Shown in pieces: positions 38,450-49,200 of a DNA stretch of 64,000 nt (position 1 is the first letter of the stretch; each line of letters starts with the position of its first letter). The translations under genes were made by a program, and so were the position numbers. Source of the stretch: Toxotes chatareus (taxonomy: Eukaryota > Chordata > Actinopteri > Toxotidae); assembly GCA_016801885.1 (NCBI GenBank), contig CM028889.1, positions 13,207,001-13,271,000 of the forward strand, written 5' to 3'. The notes beneath the pieces were generated by a model, which was not told where the DNA came from, made no database searches, and was given only the letters and a program-made list of their open reading frames with translations.

Positions 38450-38772
38450 AGGGTTCCAGGTCTGAACCTCGGTCTGGACTCTGTGTGTGGACTCCACTGT
38501 GTGGAGTTTGCATGTCCTGGTACTCCGGCTTCCTCCCACAGTCACAAAAACATGCTCATTAGTTTAACTGACTACTCTAAATTGCCGTAGGTGTGAGTGT
38601 GTGCGTGTGTGGTTGTCTGTCTTTGTGTGTCAGACTTTGTGTGTCGGACCTGCCATTGACTGGCAACCAGTCCAGGGTGTACCCCGCCTCTCACCCACAG
38701 TCAGCTGGGATAGGCTCCAGCTCCCCGCGACCCTGATGGATTAAGCAGTATACAAAATGGATGGATGGATGG
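38450..38772 (+). mobile_element. RTE-type retroposon 3' end with (ATGG)n tail
   Basis: The phrases 'gtggagtttgcatgtcctgg', 'cggcttcctcccacagtcac', 'ccagtccagggtgtaccccg', 'gctgggataggctccagctc' and the end 'aaaatggatggatggatgg' are those of a very common teleost element with a GATG-type tail, as in RTE-clade LINEs or SINEs that share their 3' ends. No ORF. RTE assignment is from the tail and general familiarity. Confidence 0.55.
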
Positions 38773-40655
38773 AAGTTAAGTAAGAATTAAAACAAAATAG
38801 TTAAACAGAATAGTTAGCAGGTAGAACTACAAACAGCACAAGCAACAAAGCCAATAGATATAATTAATTAGCGGCAACAAAACTACAACATCCAATTAGT
38901 CAAAAATCCCTCAAAAGACCCATAAGATTTTAAAAATCCCATCTTTTACTATCAGAAACTACTGCCTTTGAATCAGCAAAGGTCAGTAAAACTGTCAGTT
39001 GTGCTGAGATCATCATAAAGGTAGACTTCCATTTAATGTGAATCATAAATTTTTTTTTTGCAGTGATCACCACATTAAATTAAAGTTGTCCTATAATGAA
39101 AGAAAACACCGTTCTGTGCAGAAATCGAGTCATCTGGTTTTACAGGAAAAGAGTATCAGCTGACATCTGTGGTTTCCCTGCTCAGCAGCGAGGGCTTTAG
39201 CAGTTTCCTGTTATAGCAGAAAGAAAACCACCTGGTCTACAATGCATGTGCATTTTAATGTCTGGGACTATGCGTTCCTGTACTTGTTAATACTCTGTTG
39301 TGATCTACTTTACACATTTTTGTCCTACTATTTATATCTTATCCAGTTCTGACCATGTTTCTGTTTTTCTAAATTCTTACATTTAAAGGGTACATGCTAA
39401 ACAATGTTGTTAGTAACCATATTGACCTGGCGACTTGCTGCTATGATATATTTGAAGAATTTTGCAACAGTGGTAATTCTTAGAACCCTTGAGATGTTAT
39501 TTGCAATTGTTTGATTGTTTGGTGAGGTTTGTCGTGGTCATCAACAGTCTGATGGGAAGGAGAAGTGAAACCCAACAGTCAAAAACATGCCTATAAGCAA
39601 ATGGAATTCTGGAGGTTGTTTTGTTTTGTTTTGTTTTGTTTTGTTTCTGGAGACTGAAAGGTCAAACCAGTCAGATTTTACATTATTTTTGTTAACAGCC
39701 TGTTAGCATTGAAATGCACTTTTAAATTTTCCATGCACTTTTAAGAGTGAGTGCTTTGAAGGTTATTATTGTTTTCATGCTTATAGATTCCACATGAACT
39801 GGATCACAGTGCTTTGTAACTGTGAGTATCGTTATAGAGTCCAACATCTATATAATCTTTTGTGTGTCATGAAAATGCATCTGTTAATCTTCGATCTCTG
39901 ACTTACTGACTGAGAGGAAGTAACCTTTGTTTTCAGGATTCAAAAATCTAATGACTGTTGCTACACTGTTACAATTCAATATGAATCATATTGTCAGTTG
40001 TTTTCTATGCTTCTTCTTCTCTATGCTGAGTTTTCTTTTGGTTTTAAAAATTAGGAATTGATTTTAATCTCCTTCCCTACACTTTATGTAACAGACCTGT
40101 TACATAATGTCTGTTACTTTTGTGGCTGTTTCAAGGTCCAGAAAAAGACCAGAGATAACAGTGGTTTTACAGGCAAAGACTCTGTGCTTTGGATCATCCT
40201 CACTCATCCCAACAAAGTCAGTTTTATCATTTAAATCTCTTCTTAAAAATCATTACAATACAAACCTCCTTTAAGATTTTGGATGGACAGTCGGCTTCCT
40301 TTGATTCAATTAGCCAACAAACAGCTTAAAGCTGTATTCTACAGTCTTCAAGTGTTATTTCTAAAAATGTAACTTTATGGACTTGTTTTATGGATTTGAC
40401 TTTATATAGTTTTATGATGTACTTTATTTGACATCTTAGTGTAACTGCTTGTCCTGTCAGTTGTATCATGTCATGACAGGTGGTGTACAATGAAGCAGCA
40501 ATGCCTGATCTTTGTAGGTTTATGGGTAGTTGTGTGCTGGACTATTCCTTTTCTCTTAGTCCAGAAATACCGCAGTACCCCAGTACCCCCACTTGATCAG
40601 ATCAAACAAACAAGACTTGTTAATGACTTGTTACAACTTGTTAACTTGTTAACAA
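38773..40655. other. intergenic DNA
   Basis: No gene found. Contains a (TTTTG)n tract at about 39617-39646. No long open frames. Confidence 0.4.
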
Positions 40656-40659
40656 CTTG

Positions 40660-40830
40660 TTAACTAGTGAACTTTAAAGGTGTTGGTTGGTGGAATTTGT
40701 TACCTTCGGACACAGTCAGACTAGCTTTTTCCATCTTTAGCCAATCTAAGCTAAGTGGCTGCTAGCTGTAGCTTTAGTGGACAGAAATGGGAGTGGTATC
40801 AATCTTCTCCCAAAATGCTGACCTATTCCT
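40660..40830 (-). repeat. dispersed fish repeat copy (family A)
   Basis: 'ccaatctaagctaagtggct', 'gctagctgtagctttagtgg' and 'gagtggtatcaatcttctcc' match family A seen at 300-540. Orientation relative to that copy is not fully resolved. Confidence 0.4.
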
Positions 40831-40989
40831 TTATTATGCATGGAACAAACAAGATCAAAAGTTGCACAACAGAAAGTATGCAAAAAAAAAAAAAAAAGAA
40901 AAAAGCACAAGCGAGGCGTGTCAGGAGACAAGATCACCACTGTGTTGCTGCAGAAACCCATCATGCCATGATGCAGTTGGCAAGCAGCC

Positions 40990-41870
40990 AGTGGAGTTAT
41001 TTTAGTATGGGTGTGGTATGTGCACTCAGTTTAGTTTTGGTGAGCATCCTGGCTGCAGTGTGTTGAACCAATTGTAGATGTTCAGGTGGGTTCTTAGTAT
41101 GGCCCATGAATGGAGCACTACAGTGATAGAGACTGGTGTAAACAAGTTTGCATGAGTTTTTCACATTTTTCCCAATTGTCCCCACCAGAGAAAAGGTGTG
41201 ACCGAGTATGAGTTGTAGTTTTCTGACTGTTCAGCTGTTCAGCAAAATCCAGATGAGAAAAGGGAGGCCCTGCAACATCTTAATACACACATTTGAGTCA
41301 CCTTCAGTTATTACCATAGGCATAAAACATAGATTTTTTTTTTGCCCTGGATTTTGCAGACACTACTCAGGACTACACCTGAACCTTCTCTGCATTATTT
41401 CCGTTAAAATAATAATTAAGTCATATTTATACTTAGAGTCAATATTCTCTTAAAAAGACACTGGAAATGACTATCAGTCAAATCAGTATAGCACAGTGCT
41501 GTTTGTGGTGCAAATACAACTATCTCTGTCAAGGTCTCTATGGAGCACAGTAAACACGATTTTAAGTACAGTTAGTGCATTAACAGAGGTTTACATACCA
41601 AAGGAAACAAGTTAGTCTTGAACTTGACCTTAACTTTAACTACCCATATTTCTGATCTTTCTCTAAGAAAGTCATGATTGACTGTATTGAATGCAGCACT
41701 GAGAGAAAGAACAAGTTTTCCAGTTTCCAAATGTATTCTGATGTCATTTACCACTTTGAGGAGAGTTGCCCCGGGATCTGTTTGTGTAACTAAAGTCTGA
41801 TAGCTGAAGACAGAATAGTTTTCACAAGTATTTCCCTCATTGACATCTAGCTGGCAACTGGCCAAAAGTT
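40990..41870 (-). mobile_element. decayed L2-like LINE, minus strand
   Basis: The minus-strand frame at 40997-41185 has HLQLVQHTAARMLTKTKLSA followed by HTTPIL (compare LQLIQNAAARVLTG...HITPVL at 16.9 kb). The frame at 41572-41865 has QTDPGATLLKVVNDIRIHLE and LVLSLSAAFNTVNHDFL, the first catalytic block with Asp replaced. The order is right for one minus-strand reverse transcriptase missing its middle. Inactive. Confidence 0.6.
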
Positions 41871-43404
41871 ATAAACATATGTGGCATCTAGAGTGGCAGA
41901 GGACATGCAAAAGCAGTTTTGAAAGCCACTGGAAAACAGCTGGTCTGTAGTGAGAGGTGAATAACGTGCAACAGCTCTGCTGATAAGCAGTCAAAGACCA
42001 TGGGGGCCAAAGGCACAAGTAGCTGACTTACGATAAGATAATGGTCTTAAGATAAGATAATGGATAAGACAATAGATAACTCTAGTAAAACAGGAAAAGG
42101 TGCCAATTGGTGGGAAGATTTGACATGTTTGTAGTATATCTGAACTAATGTTTGTAATTTTATTTCTGAGGAAAAAGGCTATTTCTCATTAAGTAATGAG
42201 AAAAGATCAGAATGGGGGAGAGTTCAGTAGGCAGTCAACTGCTGAAAATTAAATATGAGGACGATCCTTGTCATTGGAGACGGAATCTGAGAAAGCAGCC
42301 TGCCAAACAAATTTGATCCCACAACTGCAAATCAAGGGATTTTCATTCAACATGTTGAGGTGCTCCTGTAATTTTGTTTTATTTCTTTTTTGTTGAGTTT
42401 CTTGCAACCGAAGTTTTGGTTTGTCTTTGCATTTTCCTATCTGTGTATGTGCATAAATTGTGCAAATTATGTATGTATCACTATTATAATTAATCATTTA
42501 TACTTTTGTTAGTTCTGTTCCACATCCATGCATCTTACTGTACTGTTCAAATAGCTCTCCATGTCCTCAGTTAAGTGGATTAAAACACAGCAACAGAAAG
42601 AGGAAGAGTTTGCAATTTTCAGTCTATTCAGTGGAGAGACATAAAAGTCACAGGTACGTTATGATTTATTCATGCAATAAGTCAGTTTTTCAATAAGTCA
42701 TTATTCTTTGTGGCACTTTATTGGTACACAAACATTTCAGCCAGGTGTAAAAAGGTTTTTTTCCACTCAAGTGTTTCTGTTTGCTAATGGAAAATGCACA
42801 TAAAAGCAGGTGAATGGATGGAAACACACCAATAGTCTTTAGCATCCTGGGTTTCTGCGCCATCACTTGTTGTTTGCCTAAACATCTTTAAGAACTGACT
42901 GAGCGGCTGAATAGAGATGTATTGTAGGTTAAAGGTGAACAGTTTCATTGCTGCGCTCTTGCTGAAGAGCAGTGAACTCTCTTTTGCCTTATTATTGATG
43001 GCTGTTGAACCTGGGTCTCTGATGATGGTGGCTCAGCACATTAGTGGGTAAGACCAGGGAACAGGGTCATCAAAATCTCCAACGTGAGTTACCTTGCGAT
43101 AGAGTTAATGATTTTGATTTGATTTTATTTATTTCGTTTTTCTTACATCAGATTGTATGTGCATCAGTGTGTTGAGTCTGTTGATGCCTCTCACAGACTT
43201 AAAACTACAAGAGATGATGCACTTTCATCTGCCTTTTTAGTAATTTTATGAATGGATATGAGATGTTTGATGAGTGACCAGACAGATCTCAACTTCTGAA
43301 CTCTTAATAATAAATGTTTCAACATGAATGAAACACATTTTGATGAATCAGTTTAACTCTTCATATTGAGGACTGGTCAAACATGTCATGGTTGACCATA
43401 CTTC
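41871..43404. other. intergenic DNA
   Basis: No coding exon recognised. Contains 'gataagataatggtcttaag' style short repeats at 42033-42080. The minus-strand frame at 42249-42497 has no domain. Confidence 0.35.
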
Positions 43405-44623
43405 TACTTCCTGCTTCTGAGGAGTGCAGACGTGTTTCTGACTGCTCCTTCTGTCTCTTGGCTTGCTTTTTTGTTTCACTCGTCTCGTCTTTGTGATTTT
43501 CTTTCCTGAGCACCCTGCTCTGCTACTCTTGGGATATATTTTTTGAGATGGAGCTTATTAACTGGTCACTCAGTGCATTGGACAAAATTTTCTCACAAAG
43601 AAAAGAATCACCGGGAGAACCACTCTGCCCTGAGGGGACATTCGCTGCGGGGTATGTCCGAGATGCTTGGGACTCCTGGCGTCTGGTATGCCTGGAAGCG
43701 CTGTCCCTGGAAGACGTGGATGATCTATTTATCTATTGGACATTGATAGCAGGGATACTACTGATTGGCCTGGGTATTGCCCTGATCTATCGGAGAATTG
43801 GAAAAACCGCTGCTGGCAGATTGGCACTACCGCTAAGCGCGGAGATAAAACAGCACCTCGGGTTCATGGATACTCGGCTGACGGAATTCCATCAGAAGAT
43901 GGCTCGGATCGAAGGACTGATCAGTGACATCTCAGCCCGATCTGAGGAGGAACAGAGACGAAGTGATAACATCGGAGGACAGTCCGAACACCTGTTGAGA
44001 TCAGTGAAGGGACTGTCTGTCAAGCTTGAGGAGATGTCGAAGCTACGTATCTGCAGGGGATGATGAGCACCGATACCAGTCTGATTGACTACTGATCTAG
44101 ATAAATTCAACGCAGATCGATAAAATTGCTTCGTGCATATTGGCTGTATTGTTTCTGTCCCTCGCCCCCCTCTCCCGGCCTAGAAGAATAGCTCTGCAGC
44201 TGTGCTCCTATCAAATTCCTATGCAGCTCGTATCTCCCTTCAAGGACAACTGATGAACTGACCTGTAAACATCCTGGCAGTCTAGGTCATACAAATCGCA
44301 AACACTTCTCATAGACTGATACACACACACTCCCTCCCTACCCACCCCCCATCTACCGTCTGCCTCCGCACCTTATCTTTTGTAACCCCCCCCCCTCCCT
44401 ATGTGTCCATGAAAAAATTCCAGCATGTTTCCACGTGTACTGTGTACAAAAGTCATAATGTATGATGTGACTGTGTGTCAAATGTATGTATTGCAACTTG
44501 CAAATTAACTTTCAGGGGCAAACATTTTTGCTGCGGCCCGGAGGCTATACTTCTTAACGAAATTTCGCCTGTACTTCTGTGCAAGTGACTATAAAGTTCC
44601 TATCCTATCCTATCTTATCCTTT
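43405..44623 (+). mobile_element. candidate retroposon-like unit with one ORF and a (CCTAT)n tail
   Basis: The right end reads 'aacgaaatttcgcctgtact' then 'gactataaagtt' and CCTATCCTATCCTATCTTATCC at about 44599-44620, the style of LINE 3' ends in fish. Directly flanking is an imperfect direct repeat: ATGGTTGACCATACTTC at 43388-43404 and ATGGTTGGTGACCACTTC at 44624-44641, which could be a decayed target-site duplication. Between them are the 171-codon ORF and a C/T-rich 3' untranslated part (44150-44400). No reverse-transcriptase sequence is present, so if mobile it would depend on another element's enzyme. Boundaries are inference. Confidence 0.45.
43548..44063 (+). CDS. unrecognised 171-residue membrane/coiled-coil protein, probably carried by a retroposon-like unit
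   Basis: A single uninterrupted frame from ATG 43548 to TGA 44063. I cannot name its family. Seen: an acidic N-terminal region (PGEPLCPEGTFAAGYVRDAW), one strong hydrophobic segment at about residues 62-83 (LFIYWTLIAGILLIGLGIAL), then a charged heptad-rich C-terminal half from about 90 to 165 (MDTRLTEFHQKMARIEGLIS, GLSVKLEEMSKL) that should form a coiled coil. No obvious signal peptide, so a single-pass or tail-anchored-like protein is the likely form. It lies in no gene neighbourhood and is followed by a C-rich untranslated part and a LINE-like 3' tail with CCTAT repeats. That context suggests a mobile or retroposed origin rather than a host gene. The open frame of this length, with a membrane segment and heptads, argues it is real coding sequence or was recently. 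Confidence 0.6.
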   Translation: MELINWSLSALDKIFSQRKESPGEPLCPEGTFAAGYVRDAWDSWRLVCLEALSLEDVDDLFIYWTLIAGILLIGLGIALIYRRIGKTAAGRLALPLSAEIKQHLGFMDTRLTEFHQKMARIEGLISDISARSEEEQRRSDNIGGQSEHLLRSVKGLSVKLEEMSKLRICRG

Positions 44624-44641
44624 ATGGTTGGTGACCACTTC

Positions 44642-45263
44642 AGATGTTTCAGCACAGATTATGGCCTGGTCTGAACGTGAGCTGTGAGCCGGTCAACCAA
44701 AGAGTGCTGGCTTGAAAAGGTGAAACTGCACAGTGTCTTCTCAGATTAAAACAAATGAGTATTTTCACATTTAATGTCATTCTTAGCATTTTAATTGTCT
44801 CGTGACTCCACAGATTTATTTTTGAATTCCCCGGGGGTTTCAATCTGATGTTTTTATACCCTTTCACATCCAAAAGTGATTAACAAACTGTTTGCAATTC
44901 TAAAAAAGAACACAATTGTGTGTATTATATTAACACTACAAATATTAAGACTTCAATTTTAGAAAATTGTGTTATCAGTTGTTATACATTAAAGCTGGTA
45001 AGCACTAAGATGAGTTTCACTATTTCACCACTACAGACTCAAACTGTGTACTAAATATTATGTAGGCTAGATGTAGATGAAATAATTAGCTTATTATTTG
45101 ATTTGTTGATTGAGAAAATTAATCTGCAGTAATTCTGATAAAGTGCAGAATCATTTAAATCTCTCTAATGTGCATGTTTTGAAGACTGGTCAGACAAAAC
45201 AAGCCATGTGAAGTTGTCATTCTGGGCTGTGTGTATTTTCAATAAACACATACACACACGCGT

Positions 45264-45333
<70 letters not shown>

Positions 45334-45600
45334 TATTACTGAAAAATAATCACTTCCTTATTTCCTACTCTTCCCCACCTCCCCTCCCTATCTCTATCTC
45401 TATCTCTCTGTCTGTCTGTCTGTCTGTCTGTCATACACACACACATACACACATACACACACACACACAAAAGCAAATATGTTAACACGCACACACAAGG
45501 ATCATATGGTGCAGAAAGTAAACTCCTTTCATTCGCCAGCAGGTTCCTTCAACATTTACATGACCCTCTCACTGTTCACACCTGAATCGCACTCAAGTTG
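44642..45600. other. slc5a5 upstream intergenic DNA
   Basis: No coding exon seen. The right part is dominated by the simple repeats at 45247-45478. Confidence 0.4.
45247..45478. repeat. compound microsatellite upstream of slc5a5
   Basis: An (AC)n tract with an alternating ACGCGTGCGC core lies at about 45251-45331. It is followed by (TATC)n and (TGTC)n at 45388-45432 and a second interrupted AC tract to 45478. It lies 200-450 bases upstream of the probable first exon. Confidence 0.9.
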
Positions 45601-45745
45601 CGGGAGTGCGCACTCATGCGCACGCGCACCCTGCATTGAATTAGGTGTATGAAGGAGGTGAAGCAGCTGCTGAGGAGCGAAGAAGACAGTCAGCACATTC
45701 CTCTTTCACTGAGCACAAGTAACTGGAGTGAATAGAGCACCAGTG
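45600..45745 (+). other. candidate slc5a5 first (non-coding) exon
   Basis: The stretch ends in CCAGTG|GTGAGTC at 45745/45746, a good donor. The coding exon is preceded by an acceptor TCTGACAG ending at 46186 and 52 bases of 5'UTR before the ATG at 46239. The left border is not defined; GC content rises from about 45595. Confidence 0.45.
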
Positions 45746-46238
45746 GTGAGTCTTTGAATTTCTTTCTTCTTTAAACTTTTTTAAGCTAAGTTTTTGTTCT
45801 ACAAACAAAATTTAAATTTAATTTAAAACCATATGTGTAACTGACCATATTTTAGCAAGACTACTACAATCCTGACTCTGAAACAGACACTGCATATTTC
45901 TAGCTCACTAACACACTTTACTTTAATGAAAAATACTGTGGTAGTAGTTTACATATTTAATTTCAACCTTTATTTACCTTCTTTTTTGGTGCAACATCCC
46001 ATCATTTTAGCTGCCATTTTACCTAGAAAAAAATGGTTTTGCTAATGTTTTATAACAAAGGAAATGCATTCAGCAGGTTTATTACAGTTCTGGTAAGGAT
46101 CACTGATATACTATATACTATATACTAGATATGCTTGTGTCACGCGTCTCCATCAGTCACTAATTAACTGTAATTCACTCTGACAGATCCACCAAACATC
46201 TGATTTCATCTACACCCCCATACTACAAAGCAGAGGGC

Positions 46239-49200
46239 ATGGATGAGCAGTCTGCTGGTGAACCATCCAATACAGGCTTTGTCCTGGCTGACTACGCTGT
46301 CTTTGCCGCCATGTTGTTGGTCTCCATGGCCATAGGACTCTTCCAGGCTCTGAAGAAGAGGCCAAGGAACACCAATGTTGATGACTTCTTCACCGGTGGT
46401 CGGAGCATGCCAGCAGTGCCTGTTGGGCTGTCGCTCTGTGCCAGTTTTATGTCGGCAGTCCAGGTTCTGGGTGTTCCTTCTGAGGCTTCTCGCTATGGCT
46501 TTAAATTCCTCTATATGTGCCTCGGACAAAGCATCAACTCCCTGCTGACAGCCTACCTCTTCCTGCCAGTTTTCTTTCGACTGGGCATCACCAGCACCAA
46601 TCAGGTCTTAATAAGCTTCCAGTTATTGCCCCAGTTATTATCATGAATTCAGCTGGAGCATGACATAAACAATGCTTGCTGGGGCAGAGTGATTTAAATA
46701 TGGATGTAATTATATCTCATGGTTTATTTTATCATTATCAGTTAATGACTGAAATGATTTAATGTATCCACTGTTAAGAAGGAATAGTGTTACTCTAACA
46801 AAAGGTACATTTTGGTTTTACATACCCTGTTTGCAGAGATAAAAGATTTGAACTTGTAGAATTATAGGTGGAACAAGGACTTTTTCTTATTTTTTGGGGT
46901 TGTACATTTTTTAACCACACTAGGAGAATTGAAGCAGAGAAAAAAGGTTGATTTAAGAGTTTAAACAAACTAAACACAAACTAAGTAAGCATTAAAATAC
47001 CTACAGTAAGAGTAAGTATTTCTAACTAATTATAGTGCAGACATAAGATCAGGATGTTGAAATGCACCTGTGGATCATTGAAAGAGATGAATATAAGAGG
47101 TGAGGAAGGATGAGGGATGTGTGCAGAGACACTCTGATGTGTTATAACTCCAGCCGTCTGCCTGTCACAGTATCTGAAGATGAGATTTGGCAGAGGGATG
47201 CAGCTGCTGGGGAGTGTCCAGTTTCTTGTGGCGACGGTAAGACAGACACGGTTGTGTTCTCTGTTACTCTCTGTTGCGGAAGACAAAGGTTTGCTCTGAA
47301 AGAGGACATGACATATTCACAGCTTTTTCAATGCATTCATTGTCAAATATTTGCTCAGACTCGGACTCAGATATCAGACACGTAGTTTTTTAAGTGGCAC
47401 AAATCAATCTTTACCTCTAAAATTACCACAGAGTTGAAATTTTTAACCCTTCAATTTGTCACTTTGCTGATTTTTTTGTGTTTCCCTTTTCTCAGCTGCT
47501 TTACACAGGGATTGTCATCTATGCGCCAGCCTTGATCCTCAACCAAGGTAAGACAGATCCTCTGGTGCACAACTGTGTGCATCAATTGATGTGATCTTTC
47601 CCAAAATTCTCTGTTATTTCATCTATCACACACAAAATGGTTTTCTCCACAAACGCACAACTCTACAAGGAGGTTGCGCTTTCCTCCATGCCTCCATTTT
47701 TATACCCAACACCAAAACCTGATAAGGCAAAATTAGCTGAACACTGGCAAAATAAAAAGTCTTTTATCATCTGTGTATTTACAGTAACAGATCCTATGTA
47801 GAACTTTTCTATCAACATTTTGCCAAGGTAACAAAAGAATTAGCCAAAATGTTGCCAAGAACATGATTTGTGAAGTAAAATTAAACCCCCATGAGAATGA
47901 ACATTTAAGAAAAATCTAAATTAACACAGATTGTTTAGTATGTTAAATTTTACTTTGAAATAAATGAACTTTAAGATACATCTAGGAACTGGACAGTATG
48001 CAGAACGTGAGAATATGTAATGTGGGAAGAAGAGTCTTGTGTGCCATGTCTGACATGCTCAAGGTTGATGTCTGCTTTCTTCAGTTTACTTTTTGTCTCC
48101 TGGCAAGTTCTTGCTCCCAAAGAAGCTGCATGGCAAACAACCACACCAAAGCAAAGTTTAACTTCACCACTTCTTCATTCCAATTCTGAGCATAATTTTG
48201 GATAATCACTGGATAATAAAATTAATAAAAGATTAGTGAAACTGTCAATGACCATTTACTTTCTATACTTCAAAATGTTAAATTAAAGGGACATTCCATG
48301 TGAACAAACGCTTGTTTCAGCAACCGGACTCAATATGTGGGTGTCTTTGTTTTCTACTGGGATCATCTGCACCCTGTATACCACACTGGTAAGAACATAT
48401 TTTTTTCCACCTAATCAAAACAGCATGAACATTATTAAGATCATTACAGTAACAGATCCTATGTAGAACTTTTCTATCAACATTTTGCCAAGGTAACAAA
48501 AGAATTAGCCAAAATGTTGCCAAGAACATGATTTGTGAAGTAAAATTAAGGGAAATATGACTTCTATTGAGACTCCTGTGGTCATTTAGCATTGCATATT
48601 GCCAGGGTGCAACACATCTGGCAGACATTTGCAGCTGGTTCTGTCAGCCGATTCAGTTAAGACTGAGCATTGTATGTCAACAGTAATATTAATGTTACTG
48701 TGTCCACTACCTAAGTCTTGCTAAGAGTTTAAGATGTCTAGCAATGCCACAGGTGGACGTGGTGGTTGATGTGTGCTTGTCCCTTAGGACTAGCATGGTT
48801 TCTTTCCAAGAGGAACATTGAATTTTGAATTATGGCAACATGACTGAGAGCTCTAAACCTGAATGAGGACTTTAAAATATCCTCTCAGAAACCTAAACCT
48901 TTGTCCATGTGTTATCTCAGTTTGGGGTTTTGCATTCTCTCTGCTGACTAGGATCAGAGCCAACATCATTATATTACTCACATTAGATATTTGTGCTGAC
49001 TTTTAACTTAATGTATGAATATATTAAATATAAAATCACAGTGTTGTGGCTTCTCTTTCATAAAAAATACACTGAATTAAAGGGAACCCATGTATCAAAC
49101 CAATAAAATCAAAGTGTGTCAACATGGAGACTGATTTAGGTTTAGTTTCTTGGCAGCACAGTTCTATGACGTAGGACTGTGCTGTGCAATACCCTGAGGG

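Noticed and set aside
38458..38772. Tandem ATGG and TGTGTGTC runs as a CRISPR-like or regulatory array
   Set aside because: They are the tail and body of a common retroposon end; there are no regular repeats with unique spacers.
40140..40330. Possible short exon in AT-rich DNA
   Set aside because: No frame longer than a few dozen codons and no paired splice sites.
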